From Candidatus Gastranaerophilales bacterium (GTDB lineage: Bacteria > Cyanobacteriota > Vampirovibrionia > Gastranaerophilales > Gastranaerophilaceae), in contig CALUTA010000001.1 of the NCBI GenBank assembly GCA_944323585.1, positions 1 through 30,057 on the forward strand: a stretch of DNA of 30,057 bases, given 5' to 3'. A model generated the notes under the pieces. The model made no database searches and was not told the DNA's origin. It saw only the letters and a list, made by a program, of their open reading frames with translations. Shown here piece by piece: positions 14,703-22,373 of the stretch; within the stretch, counting starts at the first letter, position 1; each line of letters begins with the position of its first letter. The position numbers and the translations under genes were made by a program.

Positions 14703-15827
14703 TTATAATGCAAAGTAGCTTCTGATAATCTTTTCGATTTTTTCGGAAGCTTTGCCGTCGCCATAAGGATTTACAGCTTTCAATCTTGTAGACACAAAGT
14801 CTCTGGAAAGAATATTTTCACTGCAAGATATTATTTTGTCATAATCAGCCCCGACAAGTACTGAAACACCAGCATCAATACCTTCCTGACGCTCTGTTTC
14901 ATAGCGCATAACAAGGGTCGGACAGCCGAATGAAGGTGCTTCCTCCTGTATTCCGCCGGAATCCGTCAGAATAAGTTTTGCATTTTTCATCAAATACACA
15001 AGATTTGGATAATCAAGCGGTGAAAGTAATTTTACGTTTGAATATCCTGCAAGTCTGCCGTGTATCTTGTCTTTAACATTCGGGTTAGGATGCACAGGAA
15101 TTATAAACGTGTGATCTGAATACTTTTTTACAAGATATTCAACAGCATCAAGAATTCTGTCAATTCTTTCTCCATGATTTTCCCGCCTGTGAGCTGTTAA
15201 AAGAACAAGTTTGTCATTTATATCAATGCCTTTTTCTGTAAAAAACTCTTTGCTCTTTGATAATGTTTCATCAGAAAGACAGAAAAGCGCATCAATAACC
15301 GTGTTTCCCGTCACAAAAATCTTGTCTTCAGAAATATTTTCTTTCAAAAGCGCCTGTTTATTCTTTTCAGTCGGCGCAAAATTAAGCTCCGTTACACGTG
15401 AAGTCATCTGGCGCATAACCTCTTCCGGAAAGGGTTCATATATATCATATGATCTTAAGCCGGCTTCAACATGAAAAACAGGGATTTTATTATAAAAGCT
15501 TGCTAGCGCAGCGCATAACACGGTCATGGTATCGCCCTGAACAATAGTTGCGTCAATCTTATTTGAGGCAAAAACTCCGTTTAACGCCGTTAAAATTCTT
15601 GTCTGCACCTCAAGAAGCGACTGATTTGGCTTCATGCAATCCAGGTTTATATCAGCTTTTAAATTGAAATAAGAAAGTGTTTGATTAGAAAGCTCCTTTT
15701 GCTGTTCGGTGTTGCAAACAATTACGTTATAAAGTTCCGGATACTGTTTCAACTTCAAAATAACCGGTGCAAGTTTTATAACCTCCGGTCTGGTTCCGAA
15801 AACAACAAGTATATTCTTTCTCTCCAT
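14703..15827 (-). CDS. wecB: UDP-N-acetylglucosamine 2-epimerase (non-hydrolysing)
   Basis: 374 residues, full length for WecB/MnaA. FGTRPEVIKLAPVI (10-23), IVQGDTMTVL with D99, FHVEAGLRS with E121, PFPEEVMRQ with E135, LLTAHRREN, and the UDP-binding DSGGIQEEAPSFG and RYETERQEG segments are all present. These correspond to the catalytic D95, E117, E131 and H213 of the E. coli enzyme. It interconverts UDP-GlcNAc and UDP-ManNAc in the cytoplasm for surface polysaccharide. No wecC or other ManNAc gene adjoins it here. There is no clear ribosome site before the ATG; TATAAA lies only 9 bases upstream. Confidence 0.96.
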   Translation of the reverse strand: MERKNILVVFGTRPEVIKLAPVILKLKQYPELYNVIVCNTEQQKELSNQTLSYFNLKADINLDCMKPNQSLLEVQTRILTALNGVFASNKIDATIVQGDTMTVLCAALASFYNKIPVFHVEAGLRSYDIYEPFPEEVMRQMTSRVTELNFAPTEKNKQALLKENISEDKIFVTGNTVIDALFCLSDETLSKSKEFFTEKGIDINDKLVLLTAHRRENHGERIDRILDAVEYLVKKYSDHTFIIPVHPNPNVKDKIHGRLAGYSNVKLLSPLDYPNLVYLMKNAKLILTDSGGIQEEAPSFGCPTLVMRYETERQEGIDAGVSVLVGADYDKIISCSENILSRDFVSTRLKAVNPYGDGKASEKIEKIIRSYFAL

Positions 15828-15933
15828 AATTTCTATTTTATAACAAAATTATATATATGCAATTAGATAGAACATTTGATGAATATAAATTTTTGTTTCC
15901 TATTATAGATTATTAATGAATAAGGAGAGCAAA

Positions 15934-16170
15934 ATGCCAGATTTATACATACTTGACTCTTGTCCATACTGCAAAAAAGTTATGGAATTTCTTGATGAAA
16001 ACAACATACCATACAAAAAATTAGACGTATCAGAGCCTGAAAATTACGATAATCTTCAAAAAATCGGCGGAAAATCACAAGTGCCTTTTCTTTATGACAA
16101 AGAAAAAGACTTAAAAATGTACGAGTCTGATGACATTATAGAATATTTTAAAAACAGAGAACAGGTGTAA
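15934..16170 (+). CDS. Glutaredoxin
   Basis: 78 residues from the ATG at 15934, which has AAGGAGAG upstream; an earlier in-frame ATG at 15916 lies before that site and is rejected. The active-site motif is S-C10-P-Y-C13, followed by the cis-proline SQVPFL (54-59) and YESDDIIEYF. This is a dithiol glutaredoxin of the NrdH/GrxC size. It would reduce disulfides or hand on electrons in the cytoplasm. Only one base separates its stop from the next gene, an HCP-like protein, so the two are co-transcribed and may work together. Confidence 0.94.
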   Translation: MPDLYILDSCPYCKKVMEFLDENNIPYKKLDVSEPENYDNLQKIGGKSQVPFLYDKEKDLKMYESDDIIEYFKNREQV

Positions 16171-16171
16171 T

Positions 16172-17782
16172 ATGTTTTTTAATAAGCCTAAATTAACAGG
16201 AAATGATTATAATGAATGTGTTGCAAGAGGCAGCTGTGCTGTTTCGCCGGAAATCAGAGCCATACAGGAAGTGATTCTGCTGTTTACTCATCAGCTTGCT
16301 TTTTACGAGCTGGTGCATGAGGAGCATAATATTTCTTATTTTGAAAATAAAGAAACTCTTATTGACAGCATTATAACGCTTATATCAACTTCCGAATATA
16401 CTCACGACCAGCTTCTTGAAATCGTAAGCAGGATATATTCAAAACTCCTGTATGCAAGAAAAGAGTATCTGAATTTCTGTACCGAAAATAATATAAAATG
16501 CAATGATATCAGACTTTCTTTCAAACTAAATCCTGAAATGACATTGAATGAAATCATAAAATCCGGCGAAAAAGTCTTTCTTGAAAAGTATAAAAAAATA
16601 TCTCTTCAACAAAAAAATCTTCAGGATATTCTAATAATTGCAGTGAAAAGTCTTTGCACAAATTTACTTAAGCTTAAAGAATTTAACAAATTCGATGACT
16701 CTGCTTATAAAGATATTCTGAGAGCTCTAAATTATCTGAATTACAGACGCATATCCTCCGTAAAGCTAAAAAGCATTACAAATAAACTGACACAGGATGA
16801 TATAAAGCTTGTAACCCTTCTTGCGGAAGCACAAAGTGCAAAATTCGGACCAATAATCAAAACTGTAGTATCACTTTCATCTGCGCAGGGCAAAGCAATA
16901 CTTGTCTCAGGCTCTAATCTACAGAATCTTTATGACATACTAAAAATCACAGAAAACACAGGAATAGACATCTATACTCATTCTGACCTTATGATAGCAC
17001 ATGCCTTTGAAAAGTTCCGACAATTTCCGCACTTGAAGGGTCATTTCGGAAGCTGCTACAGCAACTGCATAGTAGATTTTGCAACATTTCCGGGGGCAAT
17101 TCTTCTTACAAAAAATACTTTTCCTAATGTTGACTATCTTTACAGAGGAAAATTGTTCTCTGCCGAAGAAATTCCGCCTAAGGGAGTTTTGCAGATTAAA
17201 AACAATGATTTTACCCCCCTGATAGAAGCGGCTTTAAGTTCTAAAGGTTTTACCAAGGGGCGCGAAGTTGCACCTGTCACAGTCGGCTACGTGGAAAAAG
17301 AACTTGGCGAAAAATTGGACAATATCTGCACTCGTTTTAACAATCAGGAAATCCATAACCTTATAATTATCGGGATGTCAGATTTTTCAGGAATTCAGGA
17401 TGAATATTTTAGGAAATTACACAAACTCCTTGAGCCGAATACCTATGTGATAACATTTTCGCACCACAGCAGTGACAGAGAAAACGAATTACATATAAAT
17501 CTGGTTAATAACCTTCCTGCTGTCTATGGTATTATGCTGAAGATATTCCAAAAAATAGATATTGCTTCGGAAAGGCTGGCATTTTTTCTCACCAAATGTG
17601 ATCCGGGGGCTATTTCAAACATGGTTAACATGTATAATGCAGGCGCAAAACAAATTTTCTTATCCCAGTGCCCGTCTTACATAATTAATCCTAATATTCA
17701 AGGAACACTTAAAAATTTATACGGTATAACACCAACTACCAATCCGCAAAACGATCTTGCTAAAATTTATAAAACATTATAA
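16172..17782 (+). CDS. Degenerate hybrid-cluster-protein (hydroxylamine reductase/prismane) homologue
   Basis: 536 residues, the length of HCP. Family landmarks are kept in order: a start aligned with HCP residue 1, then ILVSGSNLQNLYDIL (243-257), YTHSDLMIAHAFEKF (268-282), HLKGHFGSCYSNCIVDFATF (287-306), a YRGKLFSAEEIPPKGV stretch, IIIGMSDF (398-405) and NAGAKQIFLSQC...INPNI. The cluster ligands are mostly changed, by my alignment from memory: of the N-terminal four Cys only C16 and C22 remain (F3 and P6 replace the others), the hybrid-cluster His is S248, Glu is D272, the TNC Cys is T316 and the persulfide Cys is H431. It probably lacks the normal hybrid cluster. It is co-transcribed with glutaredoxin. 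A new redox or scaffold role is inference. Confidence 0.82.
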   Translation: MFFNKPKLTGNDYNECVARGSCAVSPEIRAIQEVILLFTHQLAFYELVHEEHNISYFENKETLIDSIITLISTSEYTHDQLLEIVSRIYSKLLYARKEYLNFCTENNIKCNDIRLSFKLNPEMTLNEIIKSGEKVFLEKYKKISLQQKNLQDILIIAVKSLCTNLLKLKEFNKFDDSAYKDILRALNYLNYRRISSVKLKSITNKLTQDDIKLVTLLAEAQSAKFGPIIKTVVSLSSAQGKAILVSGSNLQNLYDILKITENTGIDIYTHSDLMIAHAFEKFRQFPHLKGHFGSCYSNCIVDFATFPGAILLTKNTFPNVDYLYRGKLFSAEEIPPKGVLQIKNNDFTPLIEAALSSKGFTKGREVAPVTVGYVEKELGEKLDNICTRFNNQEIHNLIIIGMSDFSGIQDEYFRKLHKLLEPNTYVITFSHHSSDRENELHINLVNNLPAVYGIMLKIFQKIDIASERLAFFLTKCDPGAISNMVNMYNAGAKQIFLSQCPSYIINPNIQGTLKNLYGITPTTNPQNDLAKIYKTL

Positions 17783-17784
17783 AA

Positions 17785-17816
17785 ACAAAAAATCCCGCCA
17801 TATGACGGGATTTTTT
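17785..17816. terminator. Bidirectional terminator between the HCP-like gene and rpsG
   Basis: Stem AATCCCG (17791-17797) with CGGGATT (17806-17812), an A-run before and T-run after. It can end both the plus-strand HCP-like transcript and the minus-strand rpsL-rpsG transcript. Confidence 0.85.
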
Positions 17817-17833
17817 ATTATATTAATCAAGAA

Positions 17834-18304
17834 TTAATATCTGTAATGAGCAAAAGCCTTGTTAGCTTCAGCCATTTTATGGGTATCTTCACGTTTTTTG
17901 CAAGCTGCACCTGTGCCGTTTGAAGCATCAATAATTTCATTAGTTAATTTGTCAATGAAAGATTTGCCGCCTCGTTTTTTAGCGAAATCAATAATCCAGC
18001 TTGAAGAAAGAGCAAAACCTCTGTCTGCTTTAACTTCAATCGGCACCTGATAAGTTGAACCGCCGATACGTCTTGCTTTAACTTCCAACAACGGAGTAGC
18101 ATTTGAAAGACCTTTCTGGAAAACTTCCATAGGATCCTGATTTGTTCTTTCTTTAATTCTTTCCATTGTCTGATAGAAGATTTTTTCAGCCAATGATTTT
18201 TTACCGCGTCTCATAATTCTGTTGATGAATTTGGAAACGTCAACACTGTTATATACCGGATCTGCTAACGGAACACGTTTTGCAGGTTTAGAACGTCTAG
18301 ACAT
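17834..18304 (-). CDS. rpsG: 30S ribosomal protein S7
   Basis: 156 residues, standard length. MSRRSKPAKR, DPVYNSVDVSKFINRIM, GKKSLAEKIFYQ, EVKARRIGGSTYQVPIEV and the HKMAEANKAFAHYRY C-terminus are classical S7. It nucleates 30S head assembly by binding the 3' domain of 16S rRNA. The ATG overlaps the stop of rpsL (TAATG) and follows the strong ribosome site AAAGGAGGTAAG. The usual next gene, fusA, is absent; a terminator and an opposing gene follow. Confidence 0.98.
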   Translation of the reverse strand: MSRRSKPAKRVPLADPVYNSVDVSKFINRIMRRGKKSLAEKIFYQTMERIKERTNQDPMEVFQKGLSNATPLLEVKARRIGGSTYQVPIEVKADRGFALSSSWIIDFAKKRGGKSFIDKLTNEIIDASNGTGAACKKREDTHKMAEANKAFAHYRY

Positions 18305-18690
18305 TACTTCTTACCTCCTTTAGCATTCTTTTTGGCACCGTATTTAGATCTGCTCTGAGTTCTGTTTGCAACACCTGCAGTATCAAGAGTACCTCTTACA
18401 ATGTGATAACGTACACCCGGAAGGTCTTTAACCCTGCCGCCTCTGATAAGAACAACACTGTGTTCCTGAAGGTTGTGCCCGATACCGGGGATATATGAAG
18501 TAACTTCAAATCCGTTTGTCAAACGAACCCTTGCAACTTTTCTTAAAGCTGAGTTCGGTTTTTTAGGGGTTGTTGTGTAAACCCTTGTGCAAACTCCACG
18601 TCTTTGAGGGCAATCCATCAAAGCAGGAGATTTTGTTTTGTCTGTAAGCTTTTTACGTTCACGACGTACAAGCTGGTTAATTGTAGGCAT
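18304..18690 (-). CDS. rpsL: 30S ribosomal protein S12
   Basis: 128 residues. PTINQLVRRER, the TTPKKPNSALRKVARVRL loop with both conserved lysines, and RGGRVKDLPGVRYHIVRGTL are all wild-type, so no streptomycin-resistance substitution is seen at the lysine or proline hot spots. S12 sits at the decoding centre. The gene is first of a two-gene operon with rpsG, with a long leader and consensus-like promoter upstream. Confidence 0.98.
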   Translation of the reverse strand: MPTINQLVRRERKKLTDKTKSPALMDCPQRRGVCTRVYTTTPKKPNSALRKVARVRLTNGFEVTSYIPGIGHNLQEHSVVLIRGGRVKDLPGVRYHIVRGTLDTAGVANRTQSRSKYGAKKNAKGGKK

Positions 18691-18850
18691 TAGTTTCTCC
18701 TTTTGTTAAATTACATCATTTCGGCAAAACCATATCCTGAAACCCTTACGCATTCCGGTATGACTGGACTGCCGGATTTTATTTTAAATCCCTACGTCCT
18801 ATTTTTGCCTGACAAGCCGGTTATTCCAGCACGAAAATTCGACTGTGTCT
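18691..18850 (-). promoter_or_regulatory. Long structured leader of rpsL-rpsG
   Basis: About 160 untranslated bases, richer in G+C than the flanks. The strand can form two hairpins that share one arm. Plus-strand 72-79 of the 18700s (CCGGATTT, 18772-18779) can pair either with TCCGG at 18754-18758 or with AAATCC at 18786-18791. A 15-codon frame (18753-18706) lies within but has no good ribosome site. AAAGGAG precedes the rpsL ATG. Autoregulation by a ribosomal protein is a reasonable inference only. Confidence 0.4.
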
Positions 18851-18856
18851 TTTTTT

Positions 18857-18885
18857 ATTAAAATTCAAATATGCACAGGTGTCAA
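18857..18885 (-). promoter_or_regulatory. Promoter of the rpsL-rpsG operon
   Basis: On the minus strand a consensus TTGACA (18885-18880), 17-base spacer and TTTAAT (18862-18857). Start predicted near 18850. Confidence 0.65.
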
Positions 18886-18912
18886 GTAAAATTCAAGTTT
18901 TGCTTAATGTTA

Positions 18913-18941
18913 TTGAAAATTTTTTCCTAATACGATATAAT
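18913..18941 (+). promoter_or_regulatory. Promoter for the anchored hypothetical gene
   Basis: TTGAAA at 18913-18918, spacing 17, TATAAT at 18936-18941. Start near 18948, just ahead of an AGGAG ribosome site. It is divergent from the rpsL promoter 28 bases away. Confidence 0.65.
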
Positions 18942-18967
18942 CTATGATATTAAATAGGAGAATTTTG

Positions 18968-19612
18968 ATGAAAATTAAGATATATTTGTCTATAATAGGA
19001 TTGCTTTTTGCATTTTTAGTCTATTCGATATTTTTTATGAAAAGCGATTATGACACAGGAGATAAACTTGCACCGACTGTGCACACAAGAAGGGTCGATC
19101 CTGTTAATCATAAAATTATAGAGTATATTCCTGATTATCTTCCAAGACCAATTCCTGAAATTGTTCTTAAATCATCTAAAAAACATGACTTTTTTTATTA
19201 TCTGTTTATTAATGAGAACAAAAAATCAGTTTTGTACAATTATAAAGCCGGTTCACATTCTCCTGCGGACAGTGAGTCCTTTCACAAGGAGATTGACAAG
19301 TATTTAAAAAAAGTTAGGTTTGACGGTAACTATAAAAACCAGTATTCAACAAGCAGCGGAGTTAAAGTATACAAAAAAAATCTTCTAAGAGCCAACAAAG
19401 CTGCAACTTATGTCCCTAAAAAAGAGGACTCAAAATTTTATATAAGAAAAATGGAAAAGCAAAAGAATGAAATTATAGCAGTTGAACAATTTTATAAGGA
19501 TTGCGCCAAAACATTTTGTATTATAAATAACAAAACACACGAATACGTTATTCTTGATACAAGAGATATTAATAAAGCTAAAAAACTGCTTGATGATTAC
19601 AAACTCTGGTAA
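18968..19612 (+). CDS. Membrane-anchored hypothetical protein
   Basis: 214 residues from the ATG at 18968, chosen because TAGGAGA lies 8 bases upstream and the -10 box excludes the earlier frame start at 18944 as a translated leader. Residues 5-23 form one N-terminal membrane anchor; the rest is periplasmic by the positive-inside rule. The remainder is Lys/Tyr-rich. The C-terminal part (HDFFYYLFINEN..., DCAKTFCIINNKTHEYVILD, INKAKKLLDDY) has an alternating pattern faintly like a thioredoxin fold with a C-x4-C (C179, C184) in place of CxxC. I do not recognise a family. Its stop is 2 bases from the convergent leuD stop. Confidence 0.75.
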   Translation: MKIKIYLSIIGLLFAFLVYSIFFMKSDYDTGDKLAPTVHTRRVDPVNHKIIEYIPDYLPRPIPEIVLKSSKKHDFFYYLFINENKKSVLYNYKAGSHSPADSESFHKEIDKYLKKVRFDGNYKNQYSTSSGVKVYKKNLLRANKAATYVPKKEDSKFYIRKMEKQKNEIIAVEQFYKDCAKTFCIINNKTHEYVILDTRDINKAKKLLDDYKLW

Positions 19613-19614
19613 GA

Positions 19615-20112
19615 TTAATCGTTTAATTTAAAATCACCATATTTTTTAATATGTTCAACAAGTCCGCCATCGGCAAGCATTTTACGCATTACTGGCGGAA
19701 TTGGTTCAATCTGTATAACAGCACCGTTTGTAAGGTTTGTAATTATGCCTTTTTCTATATCAACATCCAGTTCATCTCCGGCATCAATTGCATCAGTATC
19801 GCATTCAATAGCTAAAAGCCCGATATTTATGGCATTGCGGTAAAAAATTCTTGCAAAAGACTTTGCTATAACCGCCCCGACGCCTGCAATTTTAATAATT
19901 TGCGGGGCGTGTTCTCTAGAGGACCCCAGCCCAAAGTTGTTTCCTGCAACAACAAAATCACCTTTGCGCATTCTTGAAGCAAATGTTTCGTCAGCATCTT
20001 CAAGAACATGCTTTGCAAATTCTTCCAAATTAGAACGTAAATGAAACAATCTACCCGGTGCAATGTGGTCAGTTGATATGTTATCGCCGAATTTAAAGGC
20101 TTTTCCTCTCAT
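19615..20112 (-). CDS. leuD: 3-isopropylmalate dehydratase small subunit
   Basis: 165 residues, the short LeuD/HacB form. KFGDNISTDHIAPGR (7-21), NNFGLGSSREHAPQ and IFYRNAINIGLLAI are the family signatures; the SSREHA loop closes the substrate site of the large subunit. With LeuC it isomerises 2- to 3-isopropylmalate in leucine synthesis. LeuC is not in the window, so this subunit is separated from its partner or pairs with a distant gene. A homoaconitase-type substrate cannot be ruled out. A strong AAGGAGGAAA ribosome site precedes the ATG. Confidence 0.93.
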   Translation of the reverse strand: MRGKAFKFGDNISTDHIAPGRLFHLRSNLEEFAKHVLEDADETFASRMRKGDFVVAGNNFGLGSSREHAPQIIKIAGVGAVIAKSFARIFYRNAINIGLLAIECDTDAIDAGDELDVDIEKGIITNLTNGAVIQIEPIPPVMRKMLADGGLVEHIKKYGDFKLND

Positions 20113-20205
20113 GATATTTCCTCCTTGTTTTCTACATAATACTACAAAAAAATCAGATTATATGATATAATTGCAAAGTATAAAAACATAATTGAGGATA
20201 TAACT

Positions 20206-20829
20206 ATGTACTTTAGCAGAAAATGTAAAATAACTTTTATAAGCCACGGGGCAACAATATATTCAGAAGAAGGACGCTTTTCAGATGTTCTTAATTACCC
20301 GCAGCTGAATGATGCAGGGCAGACTGAGGTTGAAAAAATTACCGAATATTTAAGGCTCAGAGCTATTAAAAACGACAAAATTTATTCTTCACCGGCAACA
20401 AGAACACTGCAAACAGCTGAAGTTATTGCAAAACTATACAAAAAGAACTATGAAATTATTGAAGAATTGACTCCCAGAAAATGCGGAAGCTTTAACGGCC
20501 TTACATATGAACAGATAGAACAAAAATATCCTGAAGAATTTAAAAGACTGATGACTGATCCGTCAGTTGCCACCCCTGATGATGCTGAGTCAGTGTGCGA
20601 TTTTGTAAAACGAACAAGCATCATTATAAATAGAATAGTTGAAGAAAATTTTCAAAATCGAGTCATTATAGTAACACATCCGGATGTAATTAAGGCTGCT
20701 ATATGTGATGCCATAAATGTTCCGCCTGCTTCTATGCCTAACATATACATTAAAACAGGCAGCGCAACACAGATAAGCTACTTTGAAAGCTGGAAAAGTT
20801 TGATTTATTCAGATTATACTCCGCTATAA
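20206..20829 (+). CDS. Histidine phosphatase (phosphoglycerate mutase-like) with altered RHG motif
   Basis: 207 residues. The fold signatures are present: FISHGATIYSEEGRFSDV (11-28), LNDAGQTEVEKITEYL, IYSSPATRTLQTAEVIAKLY, and VIIVTHPDVIKAA with the second His. The catalytic RHG reads S13-H14-G15, so the phosphate-binding Arg is Ser. The usual acidic residue after the QTA helix is not evident in PRKCGSFNGLTYEQI. The nucleophile His and second His remain, so the protein may be slow, altered in specificity or only a binder. Related enzymes include CobC (alpha-ribazole phosphatase) and phosphoglycerate mutase. GAGG ribosome site upstream; convergent with the radical SAM gene, 5 bases apart. Confidence 0.85.
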   Translation: MYFSRKCKITFISHGATIYSEEGRFSDVLNYPQLNDAGQTEVEKITEYLRLRAIKNDKIYSSPATRTLQTAEVIAKLYKKNYEIIEELTPRKCGSFNGLTYEQIEQKYPEEFKRLMTDPSVATPDDAESVCDFVKRTSIIINRIVEENFQNRVIIVTHPDVIKAAICDAINVPPASMPNIYIKTGSATQISYFESWKSLIYSDYTPL

Positions 20830-20834
20830 TCTTT

Positions 20835-22373
20835 TCAAGCTTCTAATAATCTTGTGCACTCGTTTTTTAAAAATTCTTTTCCCGGTTTAACATCAATGAA
20901 ATCCCAGGGCAGATTTGCGCCAAAATCAAATGTTTCGAGTGCATAATAGTCAGAATTGATTTTATGTTGTTTTGCTGATTTTTTGAAATCGCCGAGTTTT
21001 CCGCCGTTTTTGTAAACATCAATTAAAAAGTCAGTAAATCCTTCTCCGCCTCGGGAAAGAACAGCTTGCCAGTAGTCCCACTTTATACTTGAAACCGTGG
21101 TCTGAACTCCAATTTTATGCATTTCTTTTTTCAGGTATTGAACCTTTTGTTCAAGCGGCTTTGTTGCTTCACGGCCTATCCACTGAAATGGCGTGTTAGG
21201 CTTGGGTACAAAACTGGAAAAACCAAAACTAATATCAAAACTCTTATAATTCTTTTTAATTTTTTGAGCAAGAGAAACAAGAGCATTGATGTCTTCGTCT
21301 GTTTCTGTCGGAAGGCCTATCATACCATAGAATTTAAGCCCTTTTAAACCGGCATTTGCAGAAATATTTACTGCTTCAAATATCTTTTCTTCAGGTAAAT
21401 TTTTGTTTATAACTTTTCGTAAACGGTCGCTTCCAGCTTCTATTGCAAGGGTTATATTCTTTTGGCCGGCATCAACAAGAGTTTTAACTATTTCAGGCTT
21501 AACAGCATCAACCCGCAAAGATGATACGCTCATTTCTATTTTTTTACCTGACTTTATTTTATTGTCTATAAACTTGAAAATCTCCGTAAATTGGGGATGT
21601 GCGCTAATTTGTGCACCCAAAAGCGCGATTTTATGCGTATATTTCAATCCTAAATCAATATATCTAAGAATATCCTCATAAGGAGCGCATCTTAAAGGTA
21701 AGTTCATATAAGATGCAAGGCAAAAACCGCATCTGTTAGCGCATCCACGTGCCATTTCAATAATAAAAGTATTGCTGAAAAAGGCATCCGGGCTTATTAT
21801 CGGAGTATATACACAGCTTTCCAGACGTTTTGTAAGCTTTTTAACCTTCTCTTGCCGCAGAGAAGGTACATAAATACCCTCAAGCTCTGCAAGTTTTTCA
21901 AGAATTTTATTTTTAGGTTCTCCTTTGGATGATTTACAAACTTCTACGACCTTCAGATTAATATCTTCGCCATCTCCGATAATTATAAAATCGAAAAAGT
22001 CTTTGTATGGAATAGGATTAGCGCTTACCACCGGACCTCCGGCAAATATAAGAGGGCAATCTGCATCTCTTTCAGAGGACTTCAGCGGAATTGCAAATCT
22101 TTCCAGTGTTGAAAAAATACTAATAAAATCAGTATCAAAGGTAAAAGAAAATCCGATTAAATTAACGTTTTCAATCCTGTATTTTGTAGTTTTTGTGTCA
22201 GTGCAGAGCATTTCTATATTAACATCATCAAGCCGGTCAATATCCTTAAACATCCACAGATACCCCAAAGACGACAGAGCAAAAGATTTCACCCCGGGAA
22301 ATGCCAGCCATACCGTATAGTCCGCATTTTTTGAGATATTTCTTTTATAAAGATATATATCAGAATTACTCAT
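20835..22373 (-). CDS. B12-binding-type radical SAM protein
   Basis: 512 residues. The N-terminal part (20-150) is Rossmann-like (NLIGFSFTFDTDF; PLIFAGGPVVSANP; DFIIIGDGED), typical of a cobalamin-binding domain. The radical SAM core follows with C211-x3-C215-x2-C218 (ARGCANRCGFC). IEAGSDRLRKVINK and YGMIGLPTETDED are SAM-contact and barrel motifs. The later part, 405-512, (FVPKPNTPFQWIGRE; EGFTDFLIDVYKNGG) resembles the TIGR03960 group, in which many members sit near ribosome or cell-wall genes. The substrate is unknown. Its ATG lies within the last codons of the permease gene upstream (8-base overlap), so the two are coupled. Confidence 0.9.
   Translation of the reverse strand: MSNSDIYLYKRNISKNADYTVWLAFPGVKSFALSSLGYLWMFKDIDRLDDVNIEMLCTDTKTTKYRIENVNLIGFSFTFDTDFISIFSTLERFAIPLKSSERDADCPLIFAGGPVVSANPIPYKDFFDFIIIGDGEDINLKVVEVCKSSKGEPKNKILEKLAELEGIYVPSLRQEKVKKLTKRLESCVYTPIISPDAFFSNTFIIEMARGCANRCGFCLASYMNLPLRCAPYEDILRYIDLGLKYTHKIALLGAQISAHPQFTEIFKFIDNKIKSGKKIEMSVSSLRVDAVKPEIVKTLVDAGQKNITLAIEAGSDRLRKVINKNLPEEKIFEAVNISANAGLKGLKFYGMIGLPTETDEDINALVSLAQKIKKNYKSFDISFGFSSFVPKPNTPFQWIGREATKPLEQKVQYLKKEMHKIGVQTTVSSIKWDYWQAVLSRGGEGFTDFLIDVYKNGGKLGDFKKSAKQHKINSDYYALETFDFGANLPWDFIDVKPGKEFLKNECTRLLEA

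Noticed and set aside
18706..18753. 15-codon leader peptide before rpsL
   Set aside because: It has no good ribosome site and no biased residue run; chance frames of this length are common.
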